From Aquifex aeolicus (GTDB lineage: Bacteria; Aquificota; Aquificia; Aquificales; Aquificaceae), in NCBI GenBank assembly GCA_011375045.1, contig DRNB01000130.1:1-5735 (forward strand): a DNA stretch of 5,735 nt, written 5' to 3'. Both the position numbers and the translations under genes were made by a program. The notes under the pieces were generated by a model. It saw only the letters and a program-made list of their open reading frames with translations, ran no database searches and had not been told where the DNA came from. Of the stretch, positions 1 through 5,596 are shown one piece after another (the first letter of the stretch is position 1; the number at the start of each line of letters is the position of its first letter).

Positions 1-733
1 ACCTTCCCCCGAGTTTCTTCAGAATCAGAGCAGGGACGGACATCCTCTCGGCGAGCATGGGTCTGATGGGTCTGCCCACCTCTATCCTGACAGCCCTCAC
101 CCCCTCTATACCCTTCTCGGCGAGGATCTGCGCCACGTAGCCCAGATCGGAGGTGAGGTTGTAGGCTCTCTCTATATCTGGTCTGTTCCTTCTGCTGCCG
201 GTGAAAGCGAGGGAGAGAGCTTCCAGAATAGTGTTGTCCCCTATCCCTAACCTCAGCTTCTCCGTAACCGTTCTGAGCAGATACTTGACCTCGAGGGGTG
301 TAGCTCTGGATATGAGATCCGAGAAGAGCTCCAGCTTTTTTCCTATGGCGCCAGCCCCAGAGGTCTTTGCTATCTCCACGAGCCTCCGGAAAACCTCCTC
401 CACCGTCAGCCCCCCTCCCCGACCGTAACCCTTTTCCGTGAAGAGAGCGTATCCCGCATCCCCTATATCACCGAGCTCGATCACCTTCTCCTCTACCTCA
501 TGTTCCTCTACGCCGAGAACCCTCGCCAAGGATCTGATGGCTAACTTCTCTCCGAAGTTGTACTCGAGACCTGTGAACTCCGGAGCTATGCGTCCGGCGG
601 AGAGGTAAACCACAGGACCCAGCAGAGTCCGGGGGGTTTCCCTGAAGAGATCCGTCAGCAGCTGTATCATGCGGTTCCTGCTGGTGGTCGCCTCCAGGGC
701 GCTGTAAAACTCCGCCAGTCTTCTGTATTCCAT
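1..733 (-). CDS. lig: ATP-dependent DNA ligase, archaeal type (N-terminal part, 3' end cut by window)
   Basis: ATP-dependent DNA ligase seals nicks in duplex DNA through an enzyme-AMP intermediate. I translated 244 codons from ATG at 733, beginning MEYRRLAEFYSALEATTSRN, with no stop before the window edge. The whole visible part is the N-terminal DNA-binding domain of the family. Typical segments are an RLAEFY/LEAT opening, GLEYNFGEKLAIRSLARVLG near residues 55-74, and the LRLGIGDNTILEAL block at residues 160-173. RPIRPMLAER at 221-230 normally lies shortly before the adenylation motif. The catalytic KxDG lysine should follow just beyond the edge, so it is not seen. Family members are about 560-600 residues, so over half is missing. 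The start lies 7 nt after the GTPase stop with only a weak AGG ahead of it, suggesting translational coupling. Bacteria normally use NAD-dependent LigA for replication; this second, archaeal-style ligase is known from Aquifex. Family assignment is confident; the role in vivo is inferred. Confidence 0.92.
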   Translation of the reverse strand, partial: MEYRRLAEFYSALEATTSRNRMIQLLTDLFRETPRTLLGPVVYLSAGRIAPEFTGLEYNFGEKLAIRSLARVLGVEEHEVEEKVIELGDIGDAGYALFTEKGYGRGGGLTVEEVFRRLVEIAKTSGAGAIGKKLELFSDLISRATPLEVKYLLRTVTEKLRLGIGDNTILEALSLAFTGSRRNRPDIERAYNLTSDLGYVAQILAEKGIEGVRAVRIEVGRPIRPMLAERMSVPALILKKLGGR

Positions 734-740
734 CCTGCGC

Positions 741-1292
741 TCAGGAGCTTTCGAGACTGAACCTTATGATCTCTAAAAGCGTCAGAAGCGTCCGCTTGAC
801 GTCCTCCTTGTTCTTGGCGGAAAGAGGGATAACAGGTATCCCCTCCTCCTCGGATATATCCAGAGCGAACTTAACGTCCTCGGGGGTCCAGGCGTTGGGC
901 ATATCCTGCTTGTTCGCCCCCACAACTATGGGGACAGGAAAGCGGGACTGGAAGAAGTTTATTATCCTTCTGGCTTCGTGGAAGGTTCTGGGATCTGTGC
1001 TGTCAACGAGGACGATGATCCCCAGGGCACCCTCACCGAGGATCTCCCACATGAAGTCGAAGCGGGACTGACCGGGTGTGCCAAAGAGGTAAAGTTCGTG
1101 CTCTTCGTCTATCCTTATCTTTCCGAAGTCCATGGCGACCGTGGTGTAGTCCTTGACGTTCTTCTCGGTTGCCGTCGTGGTTCTGCGCTCGGTAGCCACG
1201 GTTTTTATCTCGCTGACCGTGTTGATAAACTGGGTCTTTCCCGCCGCAAAGGGTCCTGCGATAACTATCTTTATCTTCTTAAGCTCCTTCAT
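741..1292 (-). CDS. Small Ras-like GTPase (COG2229 / CvnD / MglA-like)
   Basis: A 183-residue single-domain GTPase with no signal peptide or membrane segment, so cytosolic. The P-loop (G1) is GPFAAGKT at residues 13-20. A Thr-rich switch I candidate lies at 37-42. The G3 region reads LFGTPGQSRF at 69-78, G4 is NKQD at 127-130 and G5 is SAK at 158-160. The DxxG aspartate of Ras G3 is replaced by Gly71, while Gln75 is kept; a GTPGQ.RF signature is usual in bacterial SAR1-like GTPases found beside Roadblock proteins. MglA of Myxococcus and CvnD of Streptomyces are related in role. It starts 7 nt after the DUF4388 gene stop, with a partial AGGA ribosome site 6 nt ahead of the ATG, and sits last in a four-gene cassette. 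It is inferred to be the molecular switch of that cassette, with the Roadblock protein as partner or activator. The cellular output is unknown. Confidence 0.94.
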   Translation of the reverse strand: MKELKKIKIVIAGPFAAGKTQFINTVSEIKTVATERRTTTATEKNVKDYTTVAMDFGKIRIDEEHELYLFGTPGQSRFDFMWEILGEGALGIIVLVDSTDPRTFHEARRIINFFQSRFPVPIVVGANKQDMPNAWTPEDVKFALDISEEEGIPVIPLSAKNKEDVKRTLLTLLEIIRFSLESS

Positions 1293-1299
1293 AGCGATC

Positions 1300-1992
1300 C
1301 TACAACTGCTTTATCTTCTCTATGATCTTGGCGAGGAGATCGAGGGTTATGGAGGGTTTCTGGATCCGCTCCTTCCTCTTTCTCCGGATGATGCCCGCCG
1401 CCAGAAAACCGTAGAGCGCCCTGTCCACCGTCAGGCGATCCAGTTCGGACTCCTTTCTAATGTCCGCGACGGTCCTGCTCCCGTTCACCAAGGAAAGGAT
1501 CTTCTTCTCCTCCTCCGTCAGCTTAAGGCGCCCCGCCTTTGCCTCCGCCTCGGGGGACTTTTCGAAGACGAGGAGTTCATCGGATATCTTCCGCTCCACC
1601 TCCTCCTCCGTGAGGAGTCGGGAAGCCCTCATTATGAGCTCCTCGACGGGATAGTAAACGGGTATGTCGCTGTCGTACTTTATGAACCCCGGTGTGAAGG
1701 AGAAGATCCCCTCCTTCTGACTCAGACGGGGTATAAAGAAGCGCTCTATGGTCTTGTGGATGTCCTCCTTCTTTATGCGTAGCTTGTTTATGAGCTGATC
1801 GAAGTTCCTGTCCGTGTAAACCCTAAAGACCTTGTCGACGGGACGGGCGAAGACGAGCTCCCCGTCCTTCACGTAGTAAGCAACTATCATATCCTTCCAC
1901 TCGACGAGGAGCACACCACTCTTCTTGTCCTTGGCAAGCACCTGAAGTATGTCCGCAAAGCTAAAAGTGTTCAGATCACCGGTCAGAGCCAT
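1300..1992 (-). CDS. DUF4388 (PatA N-terminal-like) protein with putative C-terminal winged helix
   Basis: A 230-residue soluble protein. Residues 1 to about 125 match the DUF4388/PatA-N pattern: MALTGDLNTFSFADILQVLA, then KKSGVLLVEW, then a short beta segment with DGELVFA at 43-49. This domain is common in bacterial signalling proteins and often accompanies response regulators, Roadblock proteins and small GTPases. Residues about 158-203 (LTEEEKKILSLVNGSRTVADI, then LTVDRALYGFLAAGIIRR) have the helix-turn-helix plus 'L..aGiI' pattern of the winged-helix-like repeats seen in such proteins. A basic stretch (RRKRKERIQK, 203-212) and a terminal helix follow. The start lies 3 nt after the Roadblock stop (TGA TAG ATG) with no good Shine-Dalgarno site, so translation is probably coupled. 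It occupies the place held by the DUF742 protein CvnC in conservons. An adaptor between Roadblock and GTPase is inferred; DNA binding is possible but unproven. Confidence 0.88.
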   Translation of the reverse strand: MALTGDLNTFSFADILQVLAKDKKSGVLLVEWKDMIVAYYVKDGELVFARPVDKVFRVYTDRNFDQLINKLRIKKEDIHKTIERFFIPRLSQKEGIFSFTPGFIKYDSDIPVYYPVEELIMRASRLLTEEEVERKISDELLVFEKSPEAEAKAGRLKLTEEEKKILSLVNGSRTVADIRKESELDRLTVDRALYGFLAAGIIRRKRKERIQKPSITLDLLAKIIEKIKQL

Positions 1993-1995
1993 CTA

Positions 1996-2352
1996 TCAAC
2001 CTATGGCTTCCTTGAGCTGCCCCTGCGCCTTCCTTATCTCCATGAGGAGAAGCCCCAGCTTGGCTTCGTTGCTGGCGAGGACCGTAAGGACGGCATCCTG
2101 TCCTATGCCCGTGAGAACTATGTAGCCCTCCTCTCCCTTTATCGTTATCTGCTCCAGCGTCCCCTTCTGAAGCTCTTCGGTTACCTTCTCTCCGAGGGAA
2201 AGAATGGCTGCGCTCATAGCCGCTACCCTGTCCTCCTCTATGCCGGGTCTGAGAACGGCGGATATGGGAAGCCCGTCGGCGCTGACGAGGACAGCTCCTT
2301 CCAGTCCCGAGCTTTTGATGAGTTCCTGAAGCACCTTCTCATACTTGTCCAT
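1996..2352 (-). CDS. Roadblock/LC7 domain protein (MglB/CvnB-like)
   Basis: A 118-residue protein made of a single Roadblock/LC7 domain. The usual alternation is visible: an N-terminal helix (KYEKVLQELIKSSGLEGAVL), a strand and turn with the SADGLPISA signature at 24-32, a long central helix with DRVAAMSAAILSLGEKVTEEL at 41-61, paired strands QITIKGEEGYIVLTGIG and AVLTVLASNEAKLG at 68-100, and a terminal helix. Length and pattern match bacterial MglB/CvnB proteins, which dimerise and bind small GTPases; MglB is the GTPase-activating protein of MglA. A strong ribosome site overlaps the upstream stop codon. The immediate neighbours, a HAMP-like membrane protein upstream and DUF4388 and GTPase genes downstream, make a GTPase regulator role very likely. 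Whether it acts as GAP, exchange factor or scaffold cannot be read from the sequence. Confidence 0.95.
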   Translation of the reverse strand: MDKYEKVLQELIKSSGLEGAVLVSADGLPISAVLRPGIEEDRVAAMSAAILSLGEKVTEELQKGTLEQITIKGEEGYIVLTGIGQDAVLTVLASNEAKLGLLLMEIRKAQGQLKEAIG

Positions 2353-2360
2353 ACTGACGA

Positions 2361-2367
2361 ACCTCCT
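2361..2367 (-). promoter_or_regulatory. Ribosome binding site of the Roadblock gene
   Basis: AGGAGGT on the minus strand, 8 nt ahead of the ATG at 2352. It overlaps the TGA stop of the membrane-protein gene (TGAGGAGGT). It fixes the Roadblock start and suggests that translation of the two genes is linked. Confidence 0.8.
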
Positions 2368-3077
2368 CAGATATCTTTAAGGAACCCGAGCTCCTCTTCT
2401 ATTCTCTCCTCCGCTCTTGCCAACCTGTTTACGATCTCCTTTATCCTGTGAACTTCTATTTTATCCTCACTCTCCTCCAGAAGCAAAGCGAGCTCCTCCA
2501 GATCCTTTCTGCACTCCTGAAAGAACTCCTTCACCCTCGTGAACTTTTCCCGGTAAACATCGCAAACCTGCTGCATGGCTTGTCCTATGGCTCCCACCGG
2601 ATCGAGGCCGGTGGGGAACTCCGTTTTCAGATAACCTTCCTCCATCTTCTCGAGGGCTCTGAGGATACGCGTGGAGTTTTCTGATATGCTCTCTATCTGA
2701 TCTTCCAGATCCCTTATCTGCCGTTCGTACTTCTCCTCGAAGCTGGCTACAAGCTCCTTTATGCTGTTCACTATATCCAGCATCTCCTCATGGATGGGGA
2801 CGGGAACGACCGTTTTGCCCTTCTGCTTTTCCTCGAGAAGTTCTATAACGTACATTATCCTCGCAAACAGCTCTTCGAGCTTTCCCTTGGTCCAGAGTAT
2901 ATTGAAGAACACCCAGACCGCCGCTATGAAGAACCCCAGAGCGAAGGACTGGTAAGGGTTTATGCCTGCAAAGAGGTAAAAGACGAGCGATATGAGCACC
3001 CCCACCAGAAAGGAGGAGATGAGAAAGAAACGGAGCAGCTCACCTGCTAAGGAGGAAAGTTTGGGTGTTTCTACCAT
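2367..3077 (-). CDS. Two-TM membrane protein with HAMP-like segments and coiled coils, no recognisable output domain
   Basis: A 236-residue protein I cannot assign to a named family. The N-terminus carries two hydrophobic helices at about 15-37 and 43-62, separated by a very short loop (AGINPYQ), so almost no extracytoplasmic sensor domain is present. The rest, from about 64, is charged and largely helical. Residues about 65-118 (a helix, a connector with VVPVPIHEEMLDIVNSI, then a second helix) resemble a HAMP domain. Residues about 137-187 (ILRALEKMEEGYLKTEF, then GLDPVGAIGQAMQQV) resemble a second one. Both ends and the C-terminal 190-236 segment look like Glu/Lys-rich coiled coil. No histidine kinase, MCP signalling tip or cyclase is visible. 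A purine-rich ribosome site precedes the ATG, and no in-frame upstream start exists before a TAA stop. Its place before Roadblock suggests a membrane input or anchoring component, parallel to CvnA. The HAMP reading is by pattern only. Confidence 0.85.
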   Translation of the reverse strand: MVETPKLSSLAGELLRFFLISSFLVGVLISLVFYLFAGINPYQSFALGFFIAAVWVFFNILWTKGKLEELFARIMYVIELLEEKQKGKTVVPVPIHEEMLDIVNSIKELVASFEEKYERQIRDLEDQIESISENSTRILRALEKMEEGYLKTEFPTGLDPVGAIGQAMQQVCDVYREKFTRVKEFFQECRKDLEELALLLEESEDKIEVHRIKEIVNRLARAEERIEEELGFLKDI

Positions 3078-3080
3078 TCG

Positions 3081-3094
3081 CTCTCCCTCTCCTC
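3081..3094 (-). promoter_or_regulatory. Purine-rich ribosome binding region of the membrane-protein gene
   Basis: The minus strand reads GAGGAGAGGGAGAG, ending 3 nt before the ATG at 3077; the GAGGAG part lies at a workable distance. It lies within the 64-nt gap between ilvN and this gene, the longest gap in the minus-strand array. That gap shows no hairpin followed by a T-run and only a weak AT-rich TTTTAAAA element, so a separate promoter here is possible but not shown. Confidence 0.55.
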
Positions 3095-3141
3095 GGCGCC
3101 TCCCATGCTTTTAAAATCGTCTTCTGTTTCTCTTTTTTGAG

Positions 3142-3723
3142 CTACTCCCCCGGAGATTCCTCCACGAAGAGATCCCTCCGCATGGCAACCTTCCCTGTGC
3201 GAGCCATTTCCTTGATGCCGAAGGGTTTCAGAAGCTCCAGAATGGCGTTTATCTTATCCTCGTCCCCTGTAACTTCGACGGTGTAGGTTTCGGGGGAAAC
3301 ATCTATTATCTTGCCCCTGAAGATCTCCACGATCCTGAGCACCTCGTCCCGCGCCCGGGAGGTGGGGGTGTGAACCTTTATAAGCAGAAGCTCACGCTCC
3401 ACGTGGGGGACATCGGTTATGTCCTTGACCTTCAGGGTGTCTATGAGCTTCCTGAGCTGCTTTACAACCTGATCGATAACTATGTCGTCCCCCACCACCT
3501 CTATGGTCATCCGGGAAACGCCGGGTTCGTGGGTTTCCCCCACAGAAAGGCTCTCTATGTTGTAACCCTTACCCGCTATAAGGGTGGCTACCCTCGCAAG
3601 GACCCCTATCTCGTTCCGGACCTTAACGTTTATAATGTGCTTGCGCACCTGACCCTTTCTGGTCTGTCTGAATCTGGGTGCCCTCGCTACCGTAAGGTCC
3701 GCAGAGCCTATGGTGTCCGCCAT
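3142..3723 (-). CDS. ilvN: Acetohydroxyacid (acetolactate) synthase small, regulatory subunit
   Basis: The small subunit stimulates the catalytic IlvB subunit and confers feedback inhibition by valine (ilvH is the equivalent name). At 193 residues it has an N-terminal ACT domain at about 28-102 (KHIINVKVRNEIGVLARVAT, then GYNIESLSVG and SRMTIEVVG). A C-terminal domain at about 108-190 follows, with HVERELLLIKV, EIFRGKIIDVSPETYTVEVTG and the conserved RTGKVAMRR end. Positions equivalent to E. coli IlvH Gly14 and Asn29, where changes give valine resistance, are Gly40 and Asn55, both intact, so a functional valine site is likely. The N-terminus is about 27 residues longer than E. coli IlvH and is basic. 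The excellent ribosome site just before the ATG supports this start; a GTG at codon 26 would give the shorter form. It follows ilvB by 12 nt and is surely cotranscribed with it. Confidence 0.97.
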   Translation of the reverse strand: MADTIGSADLTVARAPRFRQTRKGQVRKHIINVKVRNEIGVLARVATLIAGKGYNIESLSVGETHEPGVSRMTIEVVGDDIVIDQVVKQLRKLIDTLKVKDITDVPHVERELLLIKVHTPTSRARDEVLRIVEIFRGKIIDVSPETYTVEVTGDEDKINAILELLKPFGIKEMARTGKVAMRRDLFVEESPGE

Positions 3724-3729
3724 CTTCTT

Positions 3730-3737
3730 CCTCCTTT
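3730..3737 (-). promoter_or_regulatory. Strong ribosome binding site of ilvN, overlapping the ilvB stop
   Basis: AAAGGAGG on the minus strand, 6 nt ahead of the ilvN ATG at 3723. Its first bases overlap the ilvB TAA stop (GGC TAA AGGAGG). It decides the ilvN start in favour of the longer N-terminus and suggests coupled synthesis of the two subunits. Confidence 0.85.
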
Positions 3738-5487
3738 AGCCTACCAGATACATGGTCTCCGCCTCCGTTCCCCTTCCGTCCTCCACTATCATGTCCCTGT
3801 AAGATTTGCCCGGCGGGACCATCGGGAGCACGTTCTCCTCTCTGTCCACCACGAAGTCCATGACAACGGGTCTGTCCTCCACCCGGAGGGCTTCCCTCAG
3901 GATCTCCTTCACCTCGGAGGGTTTCTCCGCTCTGAAGCCAACGGCACCCATCGCCTCGGCAAGGGCGACGAAGTCGGGCTGAACCTCGAGATCGACCTCC
4001 GAATACCTTTTATCGTAAAAAAGCTCCTGCCACTGGCGAACCATCCCAAGGTAGGCGTTGTTTATGATAGCCACCCTGACGGGTATCCTGTACTGAACGG
4101 CGGTAACTATCTCCTGCATCGTCATCACAAAGGATCCGTCCCCGTCGATGACGAAGACCTCCCTGTCCGGCCTGCCCACCTTTGCCCCTATGCCGGCGGG
4201 CAAGCCGAACCCCATGGTCCCCAGACCCCCCGAGCTGAGAAACTGTCTGGGGAAGGAGTATCTGTAAAACATAGCCGCCCACATCTGATGCTGTCCCACG
4301 CCCGGAACGATTATCGCCTCTCCCCCCGTAACCTCGTAAATCTGCTCTATTACAAACTGAGGCTTTATCACCTTCCTTGAGTTTTTGTAGGTCAGGGGGT
4401 GGAGTTTTTTCCACTTCTCTATCTGCTCGAGCCACTTCTCCCGATCCTCCGGATGAAGCAGCTTCGCGTTTCTGCGCTTCAGCTCGTTGAGTATCTTCCT
4501 GAGAACTATCTTCACGTCCCCCACTATGGGGATGTCCACCACTATGTTCTTCGATATGGAGGCTGGGTCTATGTCTATGTGAACTATCTTGGCATCCGGA
4601 GCGAATTCGTCGATCTTACCCGTAACCCTGTCGTCGAACCGCGCCCCCACCGCTATGAGCAGATCTGAGTTGTAAACCGCCATGTTGGCGTAGTAAGTTC
4701 CGTGCATTCCGAGCATCCTCAGAGAGAGAGGGTGGTTCTCCGGAAAGGCTCCCTTTCCCTGCGTTGTGGTGGTAACCGGTATCTTCAAGAGCTCCGCCAG
4801 CTCCACCAGCTCCTCCTGAGCTTCGGCGTTGACGGCGCCGCCACCCACGTAGAGAACAGGTTTTCTGGCGGAAAGCATGAGCTGAACAGCCTTTCTTATC
4901 TGCTGGACGTTTCCCTCAACGTGGGGTTTGTAGCCGGGCAGCGCCCGCCTGACCTCGTCCAGAGAAGGGATCTTCGCCTCGGCCATCTGCTGGGTTACGT
5001 CCTTGGGTATGTCCACCAGCACCGGACCGGGTCTTCCCGTCCGTGCTATGTAAAAGGCTTTTCTTATTATCAGGGGGAGTTCATCTATGTTCCTGACGAG
5101 GAAGCTGTGCTTGGTAATGGGCCTCGTTATGCCTACTATGTCCACCTCCTGAAAGGCATCGTTGCCTATCATGTGGGTGGGGACCTGCCCGGTCAGAACA
5201 ACGATCGGGACAGAGTCCATGTAGGCGTCCGCTATGGGGGTTACTATGTTGGTGGCTCCGGGTCCGGAGGTGGTCATGGCTACCCCGACCTTCCCCGTTG
5301 CCCTGGCGTAGCCCTCCGCCATGTGCCCCGCCCCCTGTTCGTGGCGGGCGAGGATGTGCTTTATCCCGCCGTCCCTGTAGAGGGCGTCGTAAACCTCCAT
5401 GATAGCTCCGCCCGGCAGCCCGAATATGACCTCGACACCTTCCTCTTTGAGGGTTTCTATAACCAGATCCGCTCCTTTGCTCGGCAT
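3736..5487 (-). CDS. ilvB: Acetohydroxyacid (acetolactate) synthase large, catalytic subunit
   Basis: This ThDP-dependent enzyme condenses two pyruvates to acetolactate, or pyruvate with 2-oxobutyrate to acetohydroxybutyrate, the first common step of branched-chain amino acid synthesis. The 583-residue length is normal. The N-terminal Pyr domain (to about 170) carries the FGLPGGAIMEVYDAL segment and the catalytic Glu50 in RHEQGAGHMAEGYARATGK. The middle, FAD-binding-type domain has VGARFDDRVTGK at 280-291 and HIDIDPASI at 303-311. The C-terminal PP domain has the ThDP/Mg motif GDGSF at 449-453 running to the NN at 476-477. Trp486 in MVRQWQ corresponds to the Trp that favours 2-oxobutyrate and contributes to the herbicide site. 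All key residues are intact, so a biosynthetic anabolic enzyme is expected rather than a catabolic AlsS; the adjacent ilvN agrees. GGGAG lies 7 nt ahead of the ATG. It is the first gene of the minus-strand array. Confidence 0.98.
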   Translation of the reverse strand: MPSKGADLVIETLKEEGVEVIFGLPGGAIMEVYDALYRDGGIKHILARHEQGAGHMAEGYARATGKVGVAMTTSGPGATNIVTPIADAYMDSVPIVVLTGQVPTHMIGNDAFQEVDIVGITRPITKHSFLVRNIDELPLIIRKAFYIARTGRPGPVLVDIPKDVTQQMAEAKIPSLDEVRRALPGYKPHVEGNVQQIRKAVQLMLSARKPVLYVGGGAVNAEAQEELVELAELLKIPVTTTTQGKGAFPENHPLSLRMLGMHGTYYANMAVYNSDLLIAVGARFDDRVTGKIDEFAPDAKIVHIDIDPASISKNIVVDIPIVGDVKIVLRKILNELKRRNAKLLHPEDREKWLEQIEKWKKLHPLTYKNSRKVIKPQFVIEQIYEVTGGEAIIVPGVGQHQMWAAMFYRYSFPRQFLSSGGLGTMGFGLPAGIGAKVGRPDREVFVIDGDGSFVMTMQEIVTAVQYRIPVRVAIINNAYLGMVRQWQELFYDKRYSEVDLEVQPDFVALAEAMGAVGFRAEKPSEVKEILREALRVEDRPVVMDFVVDREENVLPMVPPGKSYRDMIVEDGRGTEAETMYLVG

Positions 5488-5515
5488 TTCTCTTCTCCCA
5501 CTTTCCGAAACGTAA

Positions 5516-5545
5516 TATATAAAAATTTGTGTTAAAACTCCGCAA
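5516..5545 (-). promoter_or_regulatory. Possible promoter of ilvBN and the downstream array
   Basis: On the minus strand TTGCGG (5545-5540) and TATATA (5521-5516) are separated by 18 nt, inside the most AT-rich stretch of the window. A TTGAAC at 5551-5546 is a second -35 candidate but lies too far from the same -10. Initiation near 5509 would leave a leader of only about 20 nt before the ilvB start, which rules out a leader-peptide attenuator or T-box between this site and the gene. The match is partial, so this is a positional inference. Confidence 0.4.
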
Positions 5546-5578
5546 GTTCAAGAGAACCTTTTCCCCTGAAGGTATCCT

Positions 5579-5584
5579 TATAAT
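5579..5584 (+). promoter_or_regulatory. Candidate -10 box of the MCE-family gene
   Basis: A perfect TATAAT lies on the plus strand 12 nt before the ATG at 5597. No convincing -35 hexamer is present at 16-18 nt spacing (the bases there are ACCTTT-like). If it is used, transcription would start at about 5590-5593 and the mRNA leader would be only a few nucleotides, consistent with the absence of a Shine-Dalgarno sequence before this ATG. Confidence 0.4.
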
Positions 5585-5596
5585 TACTTCTTAGAC

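Noticed and set aside
201..428. Plus-strand open frame of 75 codons over the left edge region
   Set aside because: The minus strand here encodes a continuous DNA ligase N-terminal domain with family motifs; the plus frame is a Ser-rich shadow.
3071..3106. Eleven-codon minus-strand ORF overlapping the start of the membrane-protein gene
   Set aside because: It has no Shine-Dalgarno site and no composition suggesting a regulatory leader peptide; its Glu/Arg codons simply reflect the purine-rich ribosome-binding stretch it covers.
3118..3165. Possible terminator at the end of ilvN
   Set aside because: A CTCC-GGG-GGAG element overlaps the end of the gene, but the stem is only 4 bp and is followed by an A-run, not a T-run, on the minus strand, so it does not fit an intrinsic terminator.
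3370..4380. Plus-strand open frame of 336 codons antisense to ilvN and ilvB
   Set aside because: It lies opposite two certain genes, has a His/Leu/Pro/Tyr-rich low-information translation with no recognisable domain, and no ribosome site of note. It is explained by the codon bias of the minus-strand genes.
4702..5535. Plus-strand open frame of 277 codons antisense to ilvB
   Set aside because: It is the shadow of the conserved IlvB coding sequence, runs through the ilvB start and promoter region, and has no domain pattern.
5546..5557. GTTC-N4-GAAC dyad read as a LexA/SOS box
   Set aside because: The arms are in the opposite order to the Gram-positive GAAC-N4-GTTC box and only 4 nt long; ilvB and MCE genes are not SOS genes. 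It is kept only as a weak operator candidate.
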